Origin: CAVOKN01 sp963696505
GTDB taxonomy: Bacteria > Pseudomonadota > Gammaproteobacteria > Burkholderiales > Rhodocyclaceae
Direction: 5' to 3'
DNA length: 64,000 nucleotides
Assembly (NCBI GenBank): GCA_963696505.1
Contig: CAVOKN010000026.1
Span: 1-64,000, forward strand
Of this stretch, positions 47,504 through 57,731 are shown piece by piece. The translations under genes and the position numbers were made by a program. The notes below the pieces were generated by a model, which worked only from the letters and a program-made list of their open reading frames with translations, searched no databases and had not been told where the DNA came from. Position 1 is the first letter of the stretch. Every line of letters begins with the position of its first letter.

Positions 47504-47872
47504 ATGATCCAAATGCAGACGTTGCTGAACGTCGCCGACAACACCGGCGCGCGTTCTGTCATGTGTATCAAGGTGCTGGGCGGGTCCAAGCGCCGCTATG
47601 CGGGCATCGGCGACATCGTCAAAGTCAGCATCAAGGATGCGGCGCCCCGAGGACGGGTGAAGAAGGGCGAGATCTACAGCGCGGTGGTGGTTCGAACCGC
47701 CAAGGGTGTGCGCCGTCCCGACGGCTCGCTGATCCGTTTCGACTCCAATGCCGCGGTGCTGCTGAACAACAAGCTGGAGCCCATCGGCACGCGTATCTTC
47801 GGGCCGGTCACCCGCGAGCTGCGGACCGAGCGCTTCATGAAGATCGTCTCGCTGGCTCCGGAAGTTCTGTAA
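47504..47872 (+). CDS. rplN: 50S ribosomal protein L14
   Basis: The 122-residue protein begins MIQMQTLLNVADNTGARSVMC and has the conserved GSKRRYAGIGDIVKVSIKDA segment. It is the first gene of the spc operon, behind its own likely promoter. Confidence 0.97.
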   Translation: MIQMQTLLNVADNTGARSVMCIKVLGGSKRRYAGIGDIVKVSIKDAAPRGRVKKGEIYSAVVVRTAKGVRRPDGSLIRFDSNAAVLLNNKLEPIGTRIFGPVTRELRTERFMKIVSLAPEVL

Positions 47873-47898
47873 GACGCGGCGCGGTTTGAGGAATAGCC

Positions 47899-48219
47899 AT
47901 GGATAAGATTCGCAAGGGCGATCAGGTCATCGTCCTTACCGGCAAGGACAAGGGCAAGCGTGGGGCGATCCTGCGCCGGGTGGACGACACGCACGTGATC
48001 GTGGAAGGCATCAACCGGGTCAAGAAACACGCGCGCCCCAACCCGCTGAAGAACCAACCGGGTGGCATCATCGAGAAGGAGATGCCGATCGATGCGTCCA
48101 ATATCGCGCTGCTCAACCCGCAGACCCAGAAGGCGGATCGCGTCGGCTTCAAGCTGATGGGCGACGGCCGCAAGGTCCGGGTGTTCAAGTCCAACGGCGA
48201 GATGGTGGACGTCCAATAA
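47899..48219 (+). CDS. rplX: 50S ribosomal protein L24
   Basis: The 106-residue assembly-initiator protein has the KOW motif (KGDQVIVLTGKDKGKRGAI) near its N terminus and the NPLKNQPGGIIEKEMPID segment. Confidence 0.96.
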   Translation: MDKIRKGDQVIVLTGKDKGKRGAILRRVDDTHVIVEGINRVKKHARPNPLKNQPGGIIEKEMPIDASNIALLNPQTQKADRVGFKLMGDGRKVRVFKSNGEMVDVQ

Positions 48220-48237
48220 AGAGGCCCAGGAATTCCC

Positions 48238-48777
48238 ATGGCACGCTTGCAGGAACACTACAAACAGACAGTGATGCCCGAACTCTCGAAGAGGTTCGGC
48301 TACAAGTCGGTGATGCAGATTCCCCGCATCACCAAGGTCACGCTCAACATGGGCGTCGGCGAAGCGGTGGCGGACAAGAAGATCCTTGATCATGCCACCG
48401 GCGACATGATCAAGATTGCCGGTCAGAAGCCGGTCGTCACCAAGGCCAAGAAGTCCATCGCAGGGTTCAAGATCCGCCAGGGCTACCCCATCGGCTGCAT
48501 GGTGACGTTGCGCGGCGATCGCATGTACGAGTTCCTGGACCGACTGATCTCGGTTGCCATACCGCGGATCCGCGACTTCCGCGGTGTGTCGGGGCGCGGC
48601 TTCGATGGGCGCGGAAACTACAGCCTCGGCGTCAAGGAGCAGATCATCTTCCCCGAGATCGAGTACGACAAGGTAGATGCCGTGCGGGGCATGAACATCA
48701 GTATCACCACAACGGCGAAGACCGACGAGGAAGCCAAAGCGCTGCTCGCGGCGTTCAAGTTCCCGTTCCGGAATTGA
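48238..48777 (+). CDS. rplE: 50S ribosomal protein L5
   Basis: The 179-residue protein binds 5S rRNA. It shows PRITKVTLNMGVGEAVADKK and the P-site loop FRGVSGRGFDGRGNYSLGVK. Length is as in relatives. Confidence 0.97.
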   Translation: MARLQEHYKQTVMPELSKRFGYKSVMQIPRITKVTLNMGVGEAVADKKILDHATGDMIKIAGQKPVVTKAKKSIAGFKIRQGYPIGCMVTLRGDRMYEFLDRLISVAIPRIRDFRGVSGRGFDGRGNYSLGVKEQIIFPEIEYDKVDAVRGMNISITTTAKTDEEAKALLAAFKFPFRN

Positions 48778-48784
48778 GGGACTC

Positions 48785-49090
48785 ATGGCGAAACTTTCAG
48801 TGAAAAATCGCGAAGCCAAGCGCGAGAAGCTGGTGGCCAAGTACGCCGCCAAGCGCGCCGAGTTGGAGGCGATCATCGACAACCAGAAACTGTCCGAGGA
48901 CGAGCGCATGGGGGCGCGGCTCAAGCTGCAGCAGCTTCCGCGCAACGCCAACCCGACCCGGCTGCGCAACCGTTGCGAGCTGACCGGGCGTCCGCGCGGC
49001 GTGTTCCGCAAGTTCGGCCTGTGCCGCAACAAGCTGCGCGACGTTGCGATGCGCGGCGAGGTGCCGGGCATGGTCAAGGCGAGCTGGTAA
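48785..49090 (+). CDS. rpsN: 30S ribosomal protein S14 (zinc-free type)
   Basis: The 101-residue long form has no CxxC pairs, so it is the zinc-independent type. The conserved C-terminal CELTGRPRGVFRKFGLCRNK and MRGEVPGMVKASW segments are present. Confidence 0.97.
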   Translation: MAKLSVKNREAKREKLVAKYAAKRAELEAIIDNQKLSEDERMGARLKLQQLPRNANPTRLRNRCELTGRPRGVFRKFGLCRNKLRDVAMRGEVPGMVKASW

Positions 49091-49102
49091 GGGGCGAACG
49101 AG

Positions 49103-49498
49103 ATGAGCATGACTGATCCCATCGCCGATATGCTGACCCGCATCCGCAACGCCCAGATGGCCCGGAAGACATCCGTGGCGATGCCGTCCTCCAAACTCAA
49201 GGTGTCGATCGCCAAGGTGCTGAAGGACGAGGGCTACATCGACGAGTTTGCGGTGCGCGACGCCGAAGGCAAGGCGCAGTTGGACATCGCACTGAAGTAC
49301 TACGCCGGCCGTCCGGTGATCGAGCGCATCGAGCGGGTCAGCCGCCCGGGCCTGCGGGTATACAAGGGCTCCGGGGATCTGCCGCGCGTCATGAACGGGC
49401 TGGGCATTGCGATCGTCTCAACGCCCAGGGGCGTGATGACCGACCGCAAGGCGCGCGCGACCAATGTCGGCGGCGAAGTGCTGTGCGTCGTCGCCTGA
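49103..49498 (+). CDS. rpsH: 30S ribosomal protein S8
   Basis: The 131-residue protein begins MSMTDPIADMLTRIRNAQ and has the C-terminal STPRGVMTDRKARATNVGGE motif. In E. coli S8 is the translational repressor of the spc operon. Confidence 0.97.
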   Translation: MSMTDPIADMLTRIRNAQMARKTSVAMPSSKLKVSIAKVLKDEGYIDEFAVRDAEGKAQLDIALKYYAGRPVIERIERVSRPGLRVYKGSGDLPRVMNGLGIAIVSTPRGVMTDRKARATNVGGEVLCVVA

Positions 49499-49508
49499 GG
49501 TAACGAAC

Positions 49509-50042
49509 ATGTCCCGCATTGCAAAGAATCCGGTAGTCCTGCCCAAGGGCGTGGAAGTCGCGCTTGGGGCAGGGGAAATCACGGTGAAGGGTCCGCTCGG
49601 CTCGCTGAAGCAGCGCGTCAATCCGGCGGTGCGCGTCGAACAGGAAGGCGACAAGGTACAGTGCAGCGCGGTGGAAGGCGCTGCGGATGGCGGCGCCCAG
49701 TCCGGAACGGCGCGGGCGCTGCTCGCCAACATGGTGGCGGGCGTCACCAAGGGCTTCGAGCTCAAGCTGAACCTGGTTGGCGTCGGCTATCGTGCCCAGG
49801 CCCAGGGAAGCAAACTGAACCTCGCGCTCGGCTTCTCGCATCCCGTGGTCCATGACATGCCCGATGGCATCAAAGTGGAGACTCCCACGCAGACCGAGAT
49901 CCGGATCAAGGGTATCGACAAGCAACTGGTTGGTCAGGTGGCAGCGGAAGTGCGCGCGTACCGGCCGCCCGAACCCTATAAGGGCAAGGGCATCCGTTAC
50001 GCCGACGAGCGCGTCGTCCTGAAGGAAACCAAGAAGAAGTAA
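49509..50042 (+). CDS. rplF: 50S ribosomal protein L6
   Basis: The 177-residue two-domain protein lies near the sarcin-ricin loop. It begins MSRIAKNPVVLPKGVEV and ends with the conserved RPPEPYKGKGIRYADE segment. Confidence 0.97.
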   Translation: MSRIAKNPVVLPKGVEVALGAGEITVKGPLGSLKQRVNPAVRVEQEGDKVQCSAVEGAADGGAQSGTARALLANMVAGVTKGFELKLNLVGVGYRAQAQGSKLNLALGFSHPVVHDMPDGIKVETPTQTEIRIKGIDKQLVGQVAAEVRAYRPPEPYKGKGIRYADERVVLKETKKK

Positions 50043-50054
50043 GGCGGGCAGGCT

Positions 50055-50414
50055 ATGGCATTCGACAAGAAACAGGCGCGGCTGCGCCGGGCGCAACAGA
50101 CCCGCATCCGCATCGCGGAGCAAAAGGCGGTTCGGCTGTGCGTGTATCGCTCCAACTGTCACATCTATGCCCAAGTCATCTCGGGCTGTGGGGGCAAGGT
50201 TTTGGCGTCAGCGTCAACCGTCGAGGTGGACCTGCGCAAGGATCTGCCCAACGGCGGCAACGTCGGGGCGGCCCAGGCGGTGGGGAAACTGATCGCCGAG
50301 CGCGCCAAGGCGGCCGGGGTCGAATCGGTTGCATTCGATCGCTCGGGATTCAAATATCACGGCCGCGTGAAAGCGCTGGCTGAAGCCGCCCGCGAAGGCG
50401 GTCTCAAGTTCTAG
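50055..50414 (+). CDS. rplR: 50S ribosomal protein L18
   Basis: The 119-residue 5S rRNA-binding protein shows RLCVYRSNCHIYAQVI and the C-terminal FDRSGFKYHGRVKALAEAAR segment. Confidence 0.97.
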   Translation: MAFDKKQARLRRAQQTRIRIAEQKAVRLCVYRSNCHIYAQVISGCGGKVLASASTVEVDLRKDLPNGGNVGAAQAVGKLIAERAKAAGVESVAFDRSGFKYHGRVKALAEAAREGGLKF

Positions 50415-50428
50415 GGCGGGACACGACA

Positions 50429-50953
50429 ATGGCAAAACCGCAGAAGAAGCAGGTTCAGGCCTCAGACGAGCGTGACGACGGCCTGCGCGAGAAGATGGTG
50501 GCGATCAATCGGGTCACGAAAGTGGTCAAGGGTGGTCGCATCCTCGGTTTCGCGGCCCTGACCGTCGTCGGCGACGGCGACGGGGGCGTCGGCATGGGCA
50601 AGGGCAAGGCGCGGGAAGTTCCGGTGGCAGTGCAGAAGGCCATGGAAGAGGCGCGCCGAAAGTTGTTCAAGGTGAAGCTGAAGGACGGCTCGATCCATCA
50701 CGCCGTGATCGGGCACCACGGCGCCGCGCGGGTGTTGCTGCAGCCTGCCTCTGCCGGTACCGGGATCATTGCCGGCGGTCCGATGCGCGCGGTGTTCGAA
50801 GTCATGGGCGTCACCGACGTGGTGGCCAAGTGCTTCGGTTCCACCAATCCCTACAACGTCGTAAGGGCCACGCTCAACGGCCTCAACCGGATCAACACGC
50901 CGGCCGAGATCGCCGCCAAGCGCGGACTGACGGTTGAAGAACTGCTGGGGTAA
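50429..50953 (+). CDS. rpsE: 30S ribosomal protein S5
   Basis: The 174-residue protein has the double-stranded RNA-binding-like domain (VAINRVTKVVKGGRILGFAA) and the accuracy-related loop GDGDGGVGMGKGKAREVP. The C-terminal SGTG-type loop (PASAGTGIIAGGPMRAVFE) is present. Confidence 0.97.
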   Translation: MAKPQKKQVQASDERDDGLREKMVAINRVTKVVKGGRILGFAALTVVGDGDGGVGMGKGKAREVPVAVQKAMEEARRKLFKVKLKDGSIHHAVIGHHGAARVLLQPASAGTGIIAGGPMRAVFEVMGVTDVVAKCFGSTNPYNVVRATLNGLNRINTPAEIAAKRGLTVEELLG

Positions 50954-50956
50954 GCC

Positions 50957-51139
50957 ATGGCCGACAAGAAGATCAAGGTGACGCTGGTCAAGAGCGTCGC
51001 CGGCACCAAGCAGCCGCATCGTGCCACCGTGCGCGGTCTCGGTCTGCGGCGCTTGAACCAGACGGTGGAACTGGTCGACACGCCCGAGGTGCGGGGCATG
51101 GTGAACAAGGTCGCCTACCTGCTGAAGTGCGAGGGATAA
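50957..51139 (+). CDS. rpmD: 50S ribosomal protein L30
   Basis: The 60-residue protein (KIKVTLVKSVAGTKQPHRAT) is of usual size and lies between rpsE and rplO, as in other betaproteobacteria. Confidence 0.96.
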   Translation: MADKKIKVTLVKSVAGTKQPHRATVRGLGLRRLNQTVELVDTPEVRGMVNKVAYLLKCEG

Positions 51140-51142
51140 GCC

Positions 51143-51580
51143 ATGCAACTCAACAAGCTGAAGCCGGCCGCCGGCGCCAGGCATGCCAAGCGCCGCGTAG
51201 GCCGCGGCATCGGCTCGGGCCTGGGCAAGACCGCGGGGCGCGGACACAAGGGTCAAAAGTCGCGGGCCGGCGGATTTCACAAGGTCGGATTCGAAGGCGG
51301 GCAGATGCCTCTCCAGCGTCGCCTGCCCAAGCGGGGCTTCGTCTCGCTGACGCGGGAGTTCAACGCCGAGGTGCGCCTGTCGGATCTGGACAAACTGCCC
51401 GTCGATGACATCGATTTGCTCGCGCTGAAGCAGGCCGGCATCGTTCCGGCGCTTTCGCTCTCGGCCAAGGTGATCCTCTCCGGCAAGATCAGCCGCAAGG
51501 TCACGTTGCGCGGTGTGGGTGCCACCAAGGGTGCCAGGGCCGCGATCGAGGCTGCCGGTGGCAGCGTCGCCGCCGACTGA
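51143..51580 (+). CDS. rplO: 50S ribosomal protein L15
   Basis: The 145-residue protein has the glycine-rich basic N-terminal extension (KRRVGRGIGSGLGKTAGRGH) that reaches into 23S rRNA and a globular C-terminal domain. Three bases separate it from rpmD. Confidence 0.97.
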   Translation: MQLNKLKPAAGARHAKRRVGRGIGSGLGKTAGRGHKGQKSRAGGFHKVGFEGGQMPLQRRLPKRGFVSLTREFNAEVRLSDLDKLPVDDIDLLALKQAGIVPALSLSAKVILSGKISRKVTLRGVGATKGARAAIEAAGGSVAAD

Positions 51581-51593
51581 CGGGATTTACGCT

Positions 51594-52922
<1,329 letters not shown>

Positions 52923-52936
52923 GGCCGAAGCGGTTC

Positions 52937-53155
52937 ATGTCGAAGGAAGACGTAATCGAGATGCAGGGGGAGGTCGTCGAAAACCTTCCCAATGCGACAT
53001 TCCGGGTCAGGCTCGAAAACGGGCACATGGTATTGGGACACATATCCGGCAAGATGCGCATGCACTACATCCGCATCCTGCCGGGCGACAAGGTGACGGT
53101 TCAGCTCACGCCCTACGATCTGACCAGGGGCCGAATCGTGTTCCGTGCCAAATAG
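52937..53155 (+). CDS. infA: Translation initiation factor IF-1
   Basis: The 72-residue OB-fold protein occupies the A site during initiation. It begins MSKEDVIEMQGEVVENLPNA and ends RGRIVFRAK. Placement between secY and rpmJ is common in betaproteobacteria. Confidence 0.96.
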   Translation: MSKEDVIEMQGEVVENLPNATFRVRLENGHMVLGHISGKMRMHYIRILPGDKVTVQLTPYDLTRGRIVFRAK

Positions 53156-53184
53156 GCATCGCAGGAATTCAGCAGGAGAATGAA

Positions 53185-53298
53185 ATGAAAGTGCATGCTT
53201 CAGTCAAGAGAATCTGCCGCAAGTGCAAGATCATCCGCCGCAAGGGAGTGGTGCGCGTGATCTGCGCCGACCCGCGCCACAAGCAGCGTCAGGGTTGA
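53185..53298 (+). CDS. rpmJ: 50S ribosomal protein L36 (zinc type)
   Basis: The 37-residue protein begins MKVHASVKRICRKCKII. It has the zinc ligands in CRKC and the later CADPRH segment, so it is the zinc-binding (C+) form. An AGGAG lies upstream. Confidence 0.96.
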   Translation: MKVHASVKRICRKCKIIRRKGVVRVICADPRHKQRQG

Positions 53299-53323
53299 TT
53301 GGGCGGCTCGGTTCGCATACAAT
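53295..53323 (+). promoter_or_regulatory. Candidate promoter of the alpha operon
   Basis: TTGATT (53295-53300) and TACAAT (53318-53323) have a 17-bp spacing, in the gap before rpsM; the -35 hexamer overlaps the rpmJ stop codon. Confidence 0.6.
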
Positions 53324-53351
53324 TTAATGTTTCGCTTTTCGGGGTGACTGA

Positions 53352-53717
53352 ATGGCCCGTATCGCAGGGGTAAACATTCCCAATCATCAGCATGCAGCGA
53401 TCGCGTTGACCGCGATCTACGGCATCGGCCGCACGCGCGCGCAGCGGATTTGCGATGCCGCCGGCATCAAACGCACCAACAAGATGAAGGAATTGTCCGA
53501 GACCGAACTCGATCGCCTGCGCGAGCAGGTCGGCAAGTTCACCATCGAGGGCGATTTGCGCCGTGAAGTCACCATGAGCATCAAGCGCCTGATGGACCTG
53601 GGCTGCTACCGCGGCGTGCGCCATCGCAAAGGCCTGCCGGTGCGCGGCCAGCGCACCCGCACCAATGCCAGAACGCGCAAGGGCCCGGTCAAGATGGTCT
53701 CGCAGGTCAAGAAGTAG
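53352..53717 (+). CDS. rpsM: 30S ribosomal protein S13
   Basis: The 121-residue head protein contacts tRNA with its basic C-terminal tail. It begins MARIAGVNIPNHQHAAIAL and contains RHRKGLPVRGQRTRTNARTR. Confidence 0.97.
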   Translation: MARIAGVNIPNHQHAAIALTAIYGIGRTRAQRICDAAGIKRTNKMKELSETELDRLREQVGKFTIEGDLRREVTMSIKRLMDLGCYRGVRHRKGLPVRGQRTRTNARTRKGPVKMVSQVKK

Positions 53718-53730
53718 AGGATAAGCATAA

Positions 53731-54120
53731 ATGGCCAAGACAGCCACCAAGGTCCGGAAGAAAGTCAAGAAGAACGTTGCCGAGGGCATCGCCCACGTGC
53801 ATGCGTCCTTCAACAACACCATCATCACCATCACCGATCGCCAGGGCAACGCCCTTTCGTGGGCAACTTCCGGTGGCGCCGGCTTCAAAGGCTCGCGCAA
53901 GAGCACGCCCTTTGCTGCCCAGGTCGCCGCCGAAGCGGCTGGCAAGGCGGCGCAGGAGTGCGGCGTCAAGAACCTCGAGGTGCGCATCAAGGGCCCCGGC
54001 CCTGGCCGCGAGTCGGCGGTGCGCGCGCTCAACGCGCTCGGCCTGAAGATCACCAGCATTACCGATGTAACGCCAATTCCCCACAACGGCTGCCGCCCGC
54101 CGAAACGGCGTCGCATCTGA
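53731..54120 (+). CDS. rpsK: 30S ribosomal protein S11
   Basis: The 129-residue platform protein has the conserved HVHASFNNTIITITDRQGN segment and the C-terminal DVTPIPHNGCRPPKRRRI tail. Confidence 0.97.
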   Translation: MAKTATKVRKKVKKNVAEGIAHVHASFNNTIITITDRQGNALSWATSGGAGFKGSRKSTPFAAQVAAEAAGKAAQECGVKNLEVRIKGPGPGRESAVRALNALGLKITSITDVTPIPHNGCRPPKRRRI

Positions 54121-54134
54121 TCAGGAGTTTCAAC

Positions 54135-54764
54135 GTGGCTCGCAATCTCGATCCAAAGTGCCGCCAGTGCCGCCGCGAGGGGGAGAAGCTGTTCCTCAAG
54201 GGCGAGAAGTGTTTTACGGACAAGTGTGCCGTCGAGCGCCGTTCCTATGCTCCCGGCCAGCATGGCCAGAAGTCCGGCCAGCGCCTGTCCGGATTTGGTA
54301 TTCAACTGCGCGAAAAGCAGAAGGTGCGCCGCACCTACGGCGTACTCGAAGGGCAGTTCCGCAAGATCTACTTCGAGGCCGAGCGCCGCAAGGGTCAGAC
54401 CGGCGAGAACCTGCTGCAGTTGCTCGAAGGCCGGCTGGACAATGTTGCCTACCGCATGGGTTTCGGCGCGTCGCGCTCGGAGGCCCGGCAACTGGTTCGC
54501 CACAACGGTGTCCTGGTCAATGGCCGGCGGGTGAACATTCCGTCGTACGGAATGCGTCCGGGGGATGTCCTCGAACTGTCCGACAAAGCGAAGCATCACC
54601 TGCGTGTCAAGGGTGCCCTCCAGGCGGCCGAGTCGCGCGGTTTCCCTGAGTGGCTGGAGGTGGACGCAAAGGCCGGCAAGGGCGTGTTCAAGGCATTCCC
54701 GCAGCGCGCCGATCTGCCGCCGACCATCAATGAATCGCTGGTGGTCGAGTTGTACTCGCGCTAA
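54135..54764 (+). CDS. rpsD: 30S ribosomal protein S4
   Basis: S4 nucleates 30S assembly and represses the alpha operon in E. coli. The 209-residue protein starts at GTG 54135 with AGGAG at a proper distance. The S4 RNA-binding domain (RLDNVAYRMGFGASRSEARQ) is present, and the N terminus has Cys residues (KCRQC, KC, KC) that could bind zinc. Confidence 0.96.
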   Translation: MARNLDPKCRQCRREGEKLFLKGEKCFTDKCAVERRSYAPGQHGQKSGQRLSGFGIQLREKQKVRRTYGVLEGQFRKIYFEAERRKGQTGENLLQLLEGRLDNVAYRMGFGASRSEARQLVRHNGVLVNGRRVNIPSYGMRPGDVLELSDKAKHHLRVKGALQAAESRGFPEWLEVDAKAGKGVFKAFPQRADLPPTINESLVVELYSR

Positions 54765-54803
54765 CCCGTCGCGCCCCCACGCAACGCCATTCGAGGATTG
54801 CCG

Positions 54804-55784
54804 ATGCTTGCTACATCTTTGCTCAAGCCGCGCATCATTGACGTCCAGAACCTCTCGCCGGTGCATGCCCGCGTGGTGATGGAGCCGTTCGAGCGCGGTT
54901 ACGGTCACACGCTGGGCAACGCCCTGCGGCGAATCCTGCTTTCGTCGATGCCGGGCTACGCACCGACCGAGGTCAACATCGACGGCGTGCTCCATGAGTA
55001 TTCCACCCTCGACGGGGTGCGCGAGGATGTCGTCGATCTGCTGCTCAACCTCAAGGGTGTGGTGCTCAAGCTGCACAACCGCTCGGAGGCGCTGCTGTCT
55101 CTCACCAAGCAGGGCGAGGGCATGGTGACGGCGGCCGACATCGAGACCACCCACGATGTCGAGATCATCAATCCGGATCACGTCATCGCCCACCTCGCAC
55201 CGGGGGGCAAACTCGCGATGCAGATCAAGGTCGAGGCCGGCCGCGGCTACGTGCCGGGCAATCTGCGTCCTGATACGGGCGAGACCAAGGGCATCGGCCG
55301 CGTCGTGCTCGACGCCTCGTTCAGCCCGGTGCGCCGCGTGAGCTACCAGGTCGAGGCTGCCCGCGTCGAACAGCGCACCGATCTCGACAAGCTGATCATG
55401 GACATCGAGACCAACGGTGCCGTAGAGCCCGAGGAGGCGATCCGGTATGCGGCGCGCATTCTGATGGACCAGCTTTCGGTGTTCGCCGATCTCGAAGGCA
55501 CGCCGATGGCGGTTGAAAGCTCCAGCAAGCCGACCCAGGTCGACCCCATCCTGCTGCGGCCGGTGGACGATCTGGAACTCACGGTGCGCTCGGCGAACTG
55601 CCTGAAGGCCGAGAACATCTATTACATCGGCGATCTGATCCAGCGCACCGAGACCGAATTGCTGAAAACGCCCAACCTGGGCCGCAAATCGCTCAACGAG
55701 ATCAAGGAAGTGCTTGCTTCCCGCGGCCTCACGCTCGGCATGAAGCTCGAGAACTGGCCGCCCGCGGGCTTGGAAAAGCTCTGA
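54804..55784 (+). CDS. rpoA: RNA polymerase alpha subunit
   Basis: The 326-residue protein has the N-terminal dimer domain (FERGYGHTLGNALRRILLSS) and the C-terminal domain that contacts UP elements and activators (LLKTPNLGRKSLNEIKEVL). I chose ATG 54804, with GAGG six bases upstream; a TTG at 54798 is in frame but less likely. Confidence 0.97.
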   Translation: MLATSLLKPRIIDVQNLSPVHARVVMEPFERGYGHTLGNALRRILLSSMPGYAPTEVNIDGVLHEYSTLDGVREDVVDLLLNLKGVVLKLHNRSEALLSLTKQGEGMVTAADIETTHDVEIINPDHVIAHLAPGGKLAMQIKVEAGRGYVPGNLRPDTGETKGIGRVVLDASFSPVRRVSYQVEAARVEQRTDLDKLIMDIETNGAVEPEEAIRYAARILMDQLSVFADLEGTPMAVESSSKPTQVDPILLRPVDDLELTVRSANCLKAENIYYIGDLIQRTETELLKTPNLGRKSLNEIKEVLASRGLTLGMKLENWPPAGLEKL

Positions 55785-55814
55785 GCGGAACGACATCAAG
55801 AACAGAGGTTTGAA

Positions 55815-56213
55815 ATGCGCCACCGTCACGGACTAAGAAAACTCAATCGCACGTCGTCGCATCGCCTGGCGATGCTGCGCAACATGACGAACTCGCTGCT
55901 GCGCCACGAGGCGATCAAGACCACGCTGCCCAAGGCGAAGGAATTGCGCCGCGTTGTCGAGCCGATCATCACCCTGGGCAAGAAGCCGAACCTGGCCAAC
56001 CGGCGCCTGGCGTTCAACCGCCTGCGCGACCGCGAGATGGTGGTGAAGGTGTTCGACGAACTGGGCCCGCGCTATGCCAACCGCAACGGCGGTTACCTGC
56101 GCATCCTGAAGTCGGGATTCCGCGTCGGCGACAACGCGCCGATGGCCCTGGTTGAACTTGTCGATCGTCCCGAGGCAGCGGTCGAACCGGTAGCGCAGGC
56201 GGCGGCCGAGTAG
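55815..56213 (+). CDS. rplQ: 50S ribosomal protein L17
   Basis: The 132-residue protein begins MRHRHGLRKLNRTSSHRLAM and ends with an Ala/Glu/Val-rich tail. It is the last gene of the alpha operon, followed by a strong terminator. Confidence 0.97.
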   Translation: MRHRHGLRKLNRTSSHRLAMLRNMTNSLLRHEAIKTTLPKAKELRRVVEPIITLGKKPNLANRRLAFNRLRDREMVVKVFDELGPRYANRNGGYLRILKSGFRVGDNAPMALVELVDRPEAAVEPVAQAAAE

Positions 56214-56233
56214 TCGCCCGCAGGCGGGTTTGA

Positions 56234-56270
56234 AAAGCATAAAGCCGGGCGTTGCCCGGCTTTATGCTTT
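56234..56270. terminator. Strong intrinsic terminator ending the ribosomal block
   Basis: A perfect 17-bp stem (AAAGCATAAAGCCGGGC at 56234-56250, complement at 56254-56270) has a three-base loop. The A-rich and T-rich ends let it work in both directions, separating rplQ from the convergent cysH. Confidence 0.93.
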
Positions 56271-56439
56271 CTGGAGGCGAGGGGGCGCTTAGCGCAAAGC
56301 CGCCGGGGAAATCCGCTCTAGTGGCAAGGCCGCGCCGAAAGTCAGCCGCTGGCGCACGGTTCCAGATCGTGGGTCGTTTCGAGCGCCGCGCAGCCGGCGC
56401 CCGATGTCGGATCCCGCCCCCGCGGGTCCGTGAGCCGAA

Positions 56440-57189
56440 CTACGAAGCTTGCGTTGATCCGCGAAGCTTGGCGGCATGCAGCCCGCATTCCTTCGATTCG
56501 GGGCTTTCCCACCACCACCGGCCCGCGCGGATGTCTTCCCCGGGCGCGATGGCGCGGGTGCAGGGTTCGCAGCCGATGCTCGGGTAGCCGCGCTCATGCA
56601 GCGGGTTGTAGGGCACGCCGAAACTCAGGATGTAGGCCCACACCTCGTGCTCTTCCCAGTTCGCCAGTGGGTTGAACTTCTCGACGACGAAGGCGGAATC
56701 GAATTCCTGCTCCGGCAGGTCGCGCCGCGTCACCGCCTGGGCGCGGCGCAGCCCGGTGATCCAGGCGCGCTTGCCGGCCAGCGCGCGGCGCAGCGGCTCC
56801 ACCTTGCGCACTTCGCAGCAAGCCTTGCGCCCGTCGACGCCCTGGTAGAAGCCGTTGATGCCGTGCTCATGGGTGTAGCGCTCCAGGGCCTCGGCCTGCG
56901 GTGCGAGGATGCGGATGCGTAGGTCGTAGAGATCGCTCACCCGTTGCAACAGGGTATAGGTTTCGCCATGCAGCCGTCCGGTATCCAGGGTGAATACCTC
57001 GATCTGCGGCGCGTGGCGCGCGATGAGGTCGGTGAGCACCATGTCCTCGGCGCCGAGGCTGGTGCCGAAGCTTGCGGGGGTGTAGTCGTGCACCACGCGG
57101 CGCAGCAGTTCAGCTGCCGCCGCGCTCTTGCGGGCGAGGCCGGACTGCAGGGCGGGGTCGTTGATGTCGAAAGCGGCGCGGGCATTCAT
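56440..57189 (-). CDS. cysH: Adenylyl-sulfate (APS) reductase, CysH family
   Basis: The enzyme reduces activated sulfate to sulfite with thioredoxin. The 249-residue protein has the nucleotide-binding FGTSLGAEDMVL segment, the Cys pairs C124-C125 (KACCEVRK) and C207-x-x-C210 (IGCEPCTRA) that bind a [4Fe-4S] cluster, and the catalytic ECGLH near the C terminus. Presence of both pairs marks it as the APS type and not the PAPS type. It overlaps the DUF934 gene by four bases and is last in the cysI-DUF934-cysH unit. Confidence 0.93.
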   Translation of the reverse strand: MNARAAFDINDPALQSGLARKSAAAAELLRRVVHDYTPASFGTSLGAEDMVLTDLIARHAPQIEVFTLDTGRLHGETYTLLQRVSDLYDLRIRILAPQAEALERYTHEHGINGFYQGVDGRKACCEVRKVEPLRRALAGKRAWITGLRRAQAVTRRDLPEQEFDSAFVVEKFNPLANWEEHEVWAYILSFGVPYNPLHERGYPSIGCEPCTRAIAPGEDIRAGRWWWESPESKECGLHAAKLRGSTQAS

Positions 57190-57731
57190 GCTGTCCTCCC
57201 GAAGTCAGTAGTGGTGGAACGGCGACGGAACAGCGGCAGGGGCTGGTCGATCGCCGCCTGGTAGGACTCGTCGAAGTCGTGGAGGCTGGCGAGGGACGCC
57301 TCGACATCCTGGTCTTCGCGCAGCGCGAAGGCGTCGAAGCCGCTGCGCCGCAGGTAGTGCAACTGGTCGCGCAGCACTTGGCCGATGGCGCGCAACTCGC
57401 CGCGGTAGCGGTAGCGGCGGCGTAGCAGATGGGCGGTGGAATAGCCGCGGCCGTCGGTGGCTTTGGGGAAGTGGATGGCGACCGAAGTCAGCTCCTGGAG
57501 ATCGGCGGCAATGTGCTCCGGCCCCTCGTCGGCGGCGAGCCAGACGCCAAGCGGCCAGCCTTGCTGGTGCTTGTGCTCCAGCAGTTCGCGGCGCCGCGCC
57601 TGCCACACCGCCAGCGGCACCAGCAGCGGGCCGGCAGGCAGGCCGACGCGCTGCGGCGTTTCGTTTTCGGCCAATTGAAGGACTGTCCACTCGTCCTCGG
57701 CAATGCTTTCCTGCTTGATGATGCTAGCCAT
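57186..57731 (-). CDS. DUF934 family protein of the cys cluster
   Basis: This protein of about 181 residues belongs to the DUF934 family, which in proteobacteria nearly always lies between sulfite reductase and CysH. The conserved VAIHFPKATDGRGYSTAHLL and YRGELRAIGQVLRDQLHYL blocks are present. Its molecular role is not settled; an accessory role in sulfite reduction is inferred from neighbours. ATG 57731 has GGAG at a good distance and overlaps the end of cysI. Confidence 0.85.
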   Translation of the reverse strand: MASIIKQESIAEDEWTVLQLAENETPQRVGLPAGPLLVPLAVWQARRRELLEHKHQQGWPLGVWLAADEGPEHIAADLQELTSVAIHFPKATDGRGYSTAHLLRRRYRYRGELRAIGQVLRDQLHYLRRSGFDAFALREDQDVEASLASLHDFDESYQAAIDQPLPLFRRRSTTTDFGRTA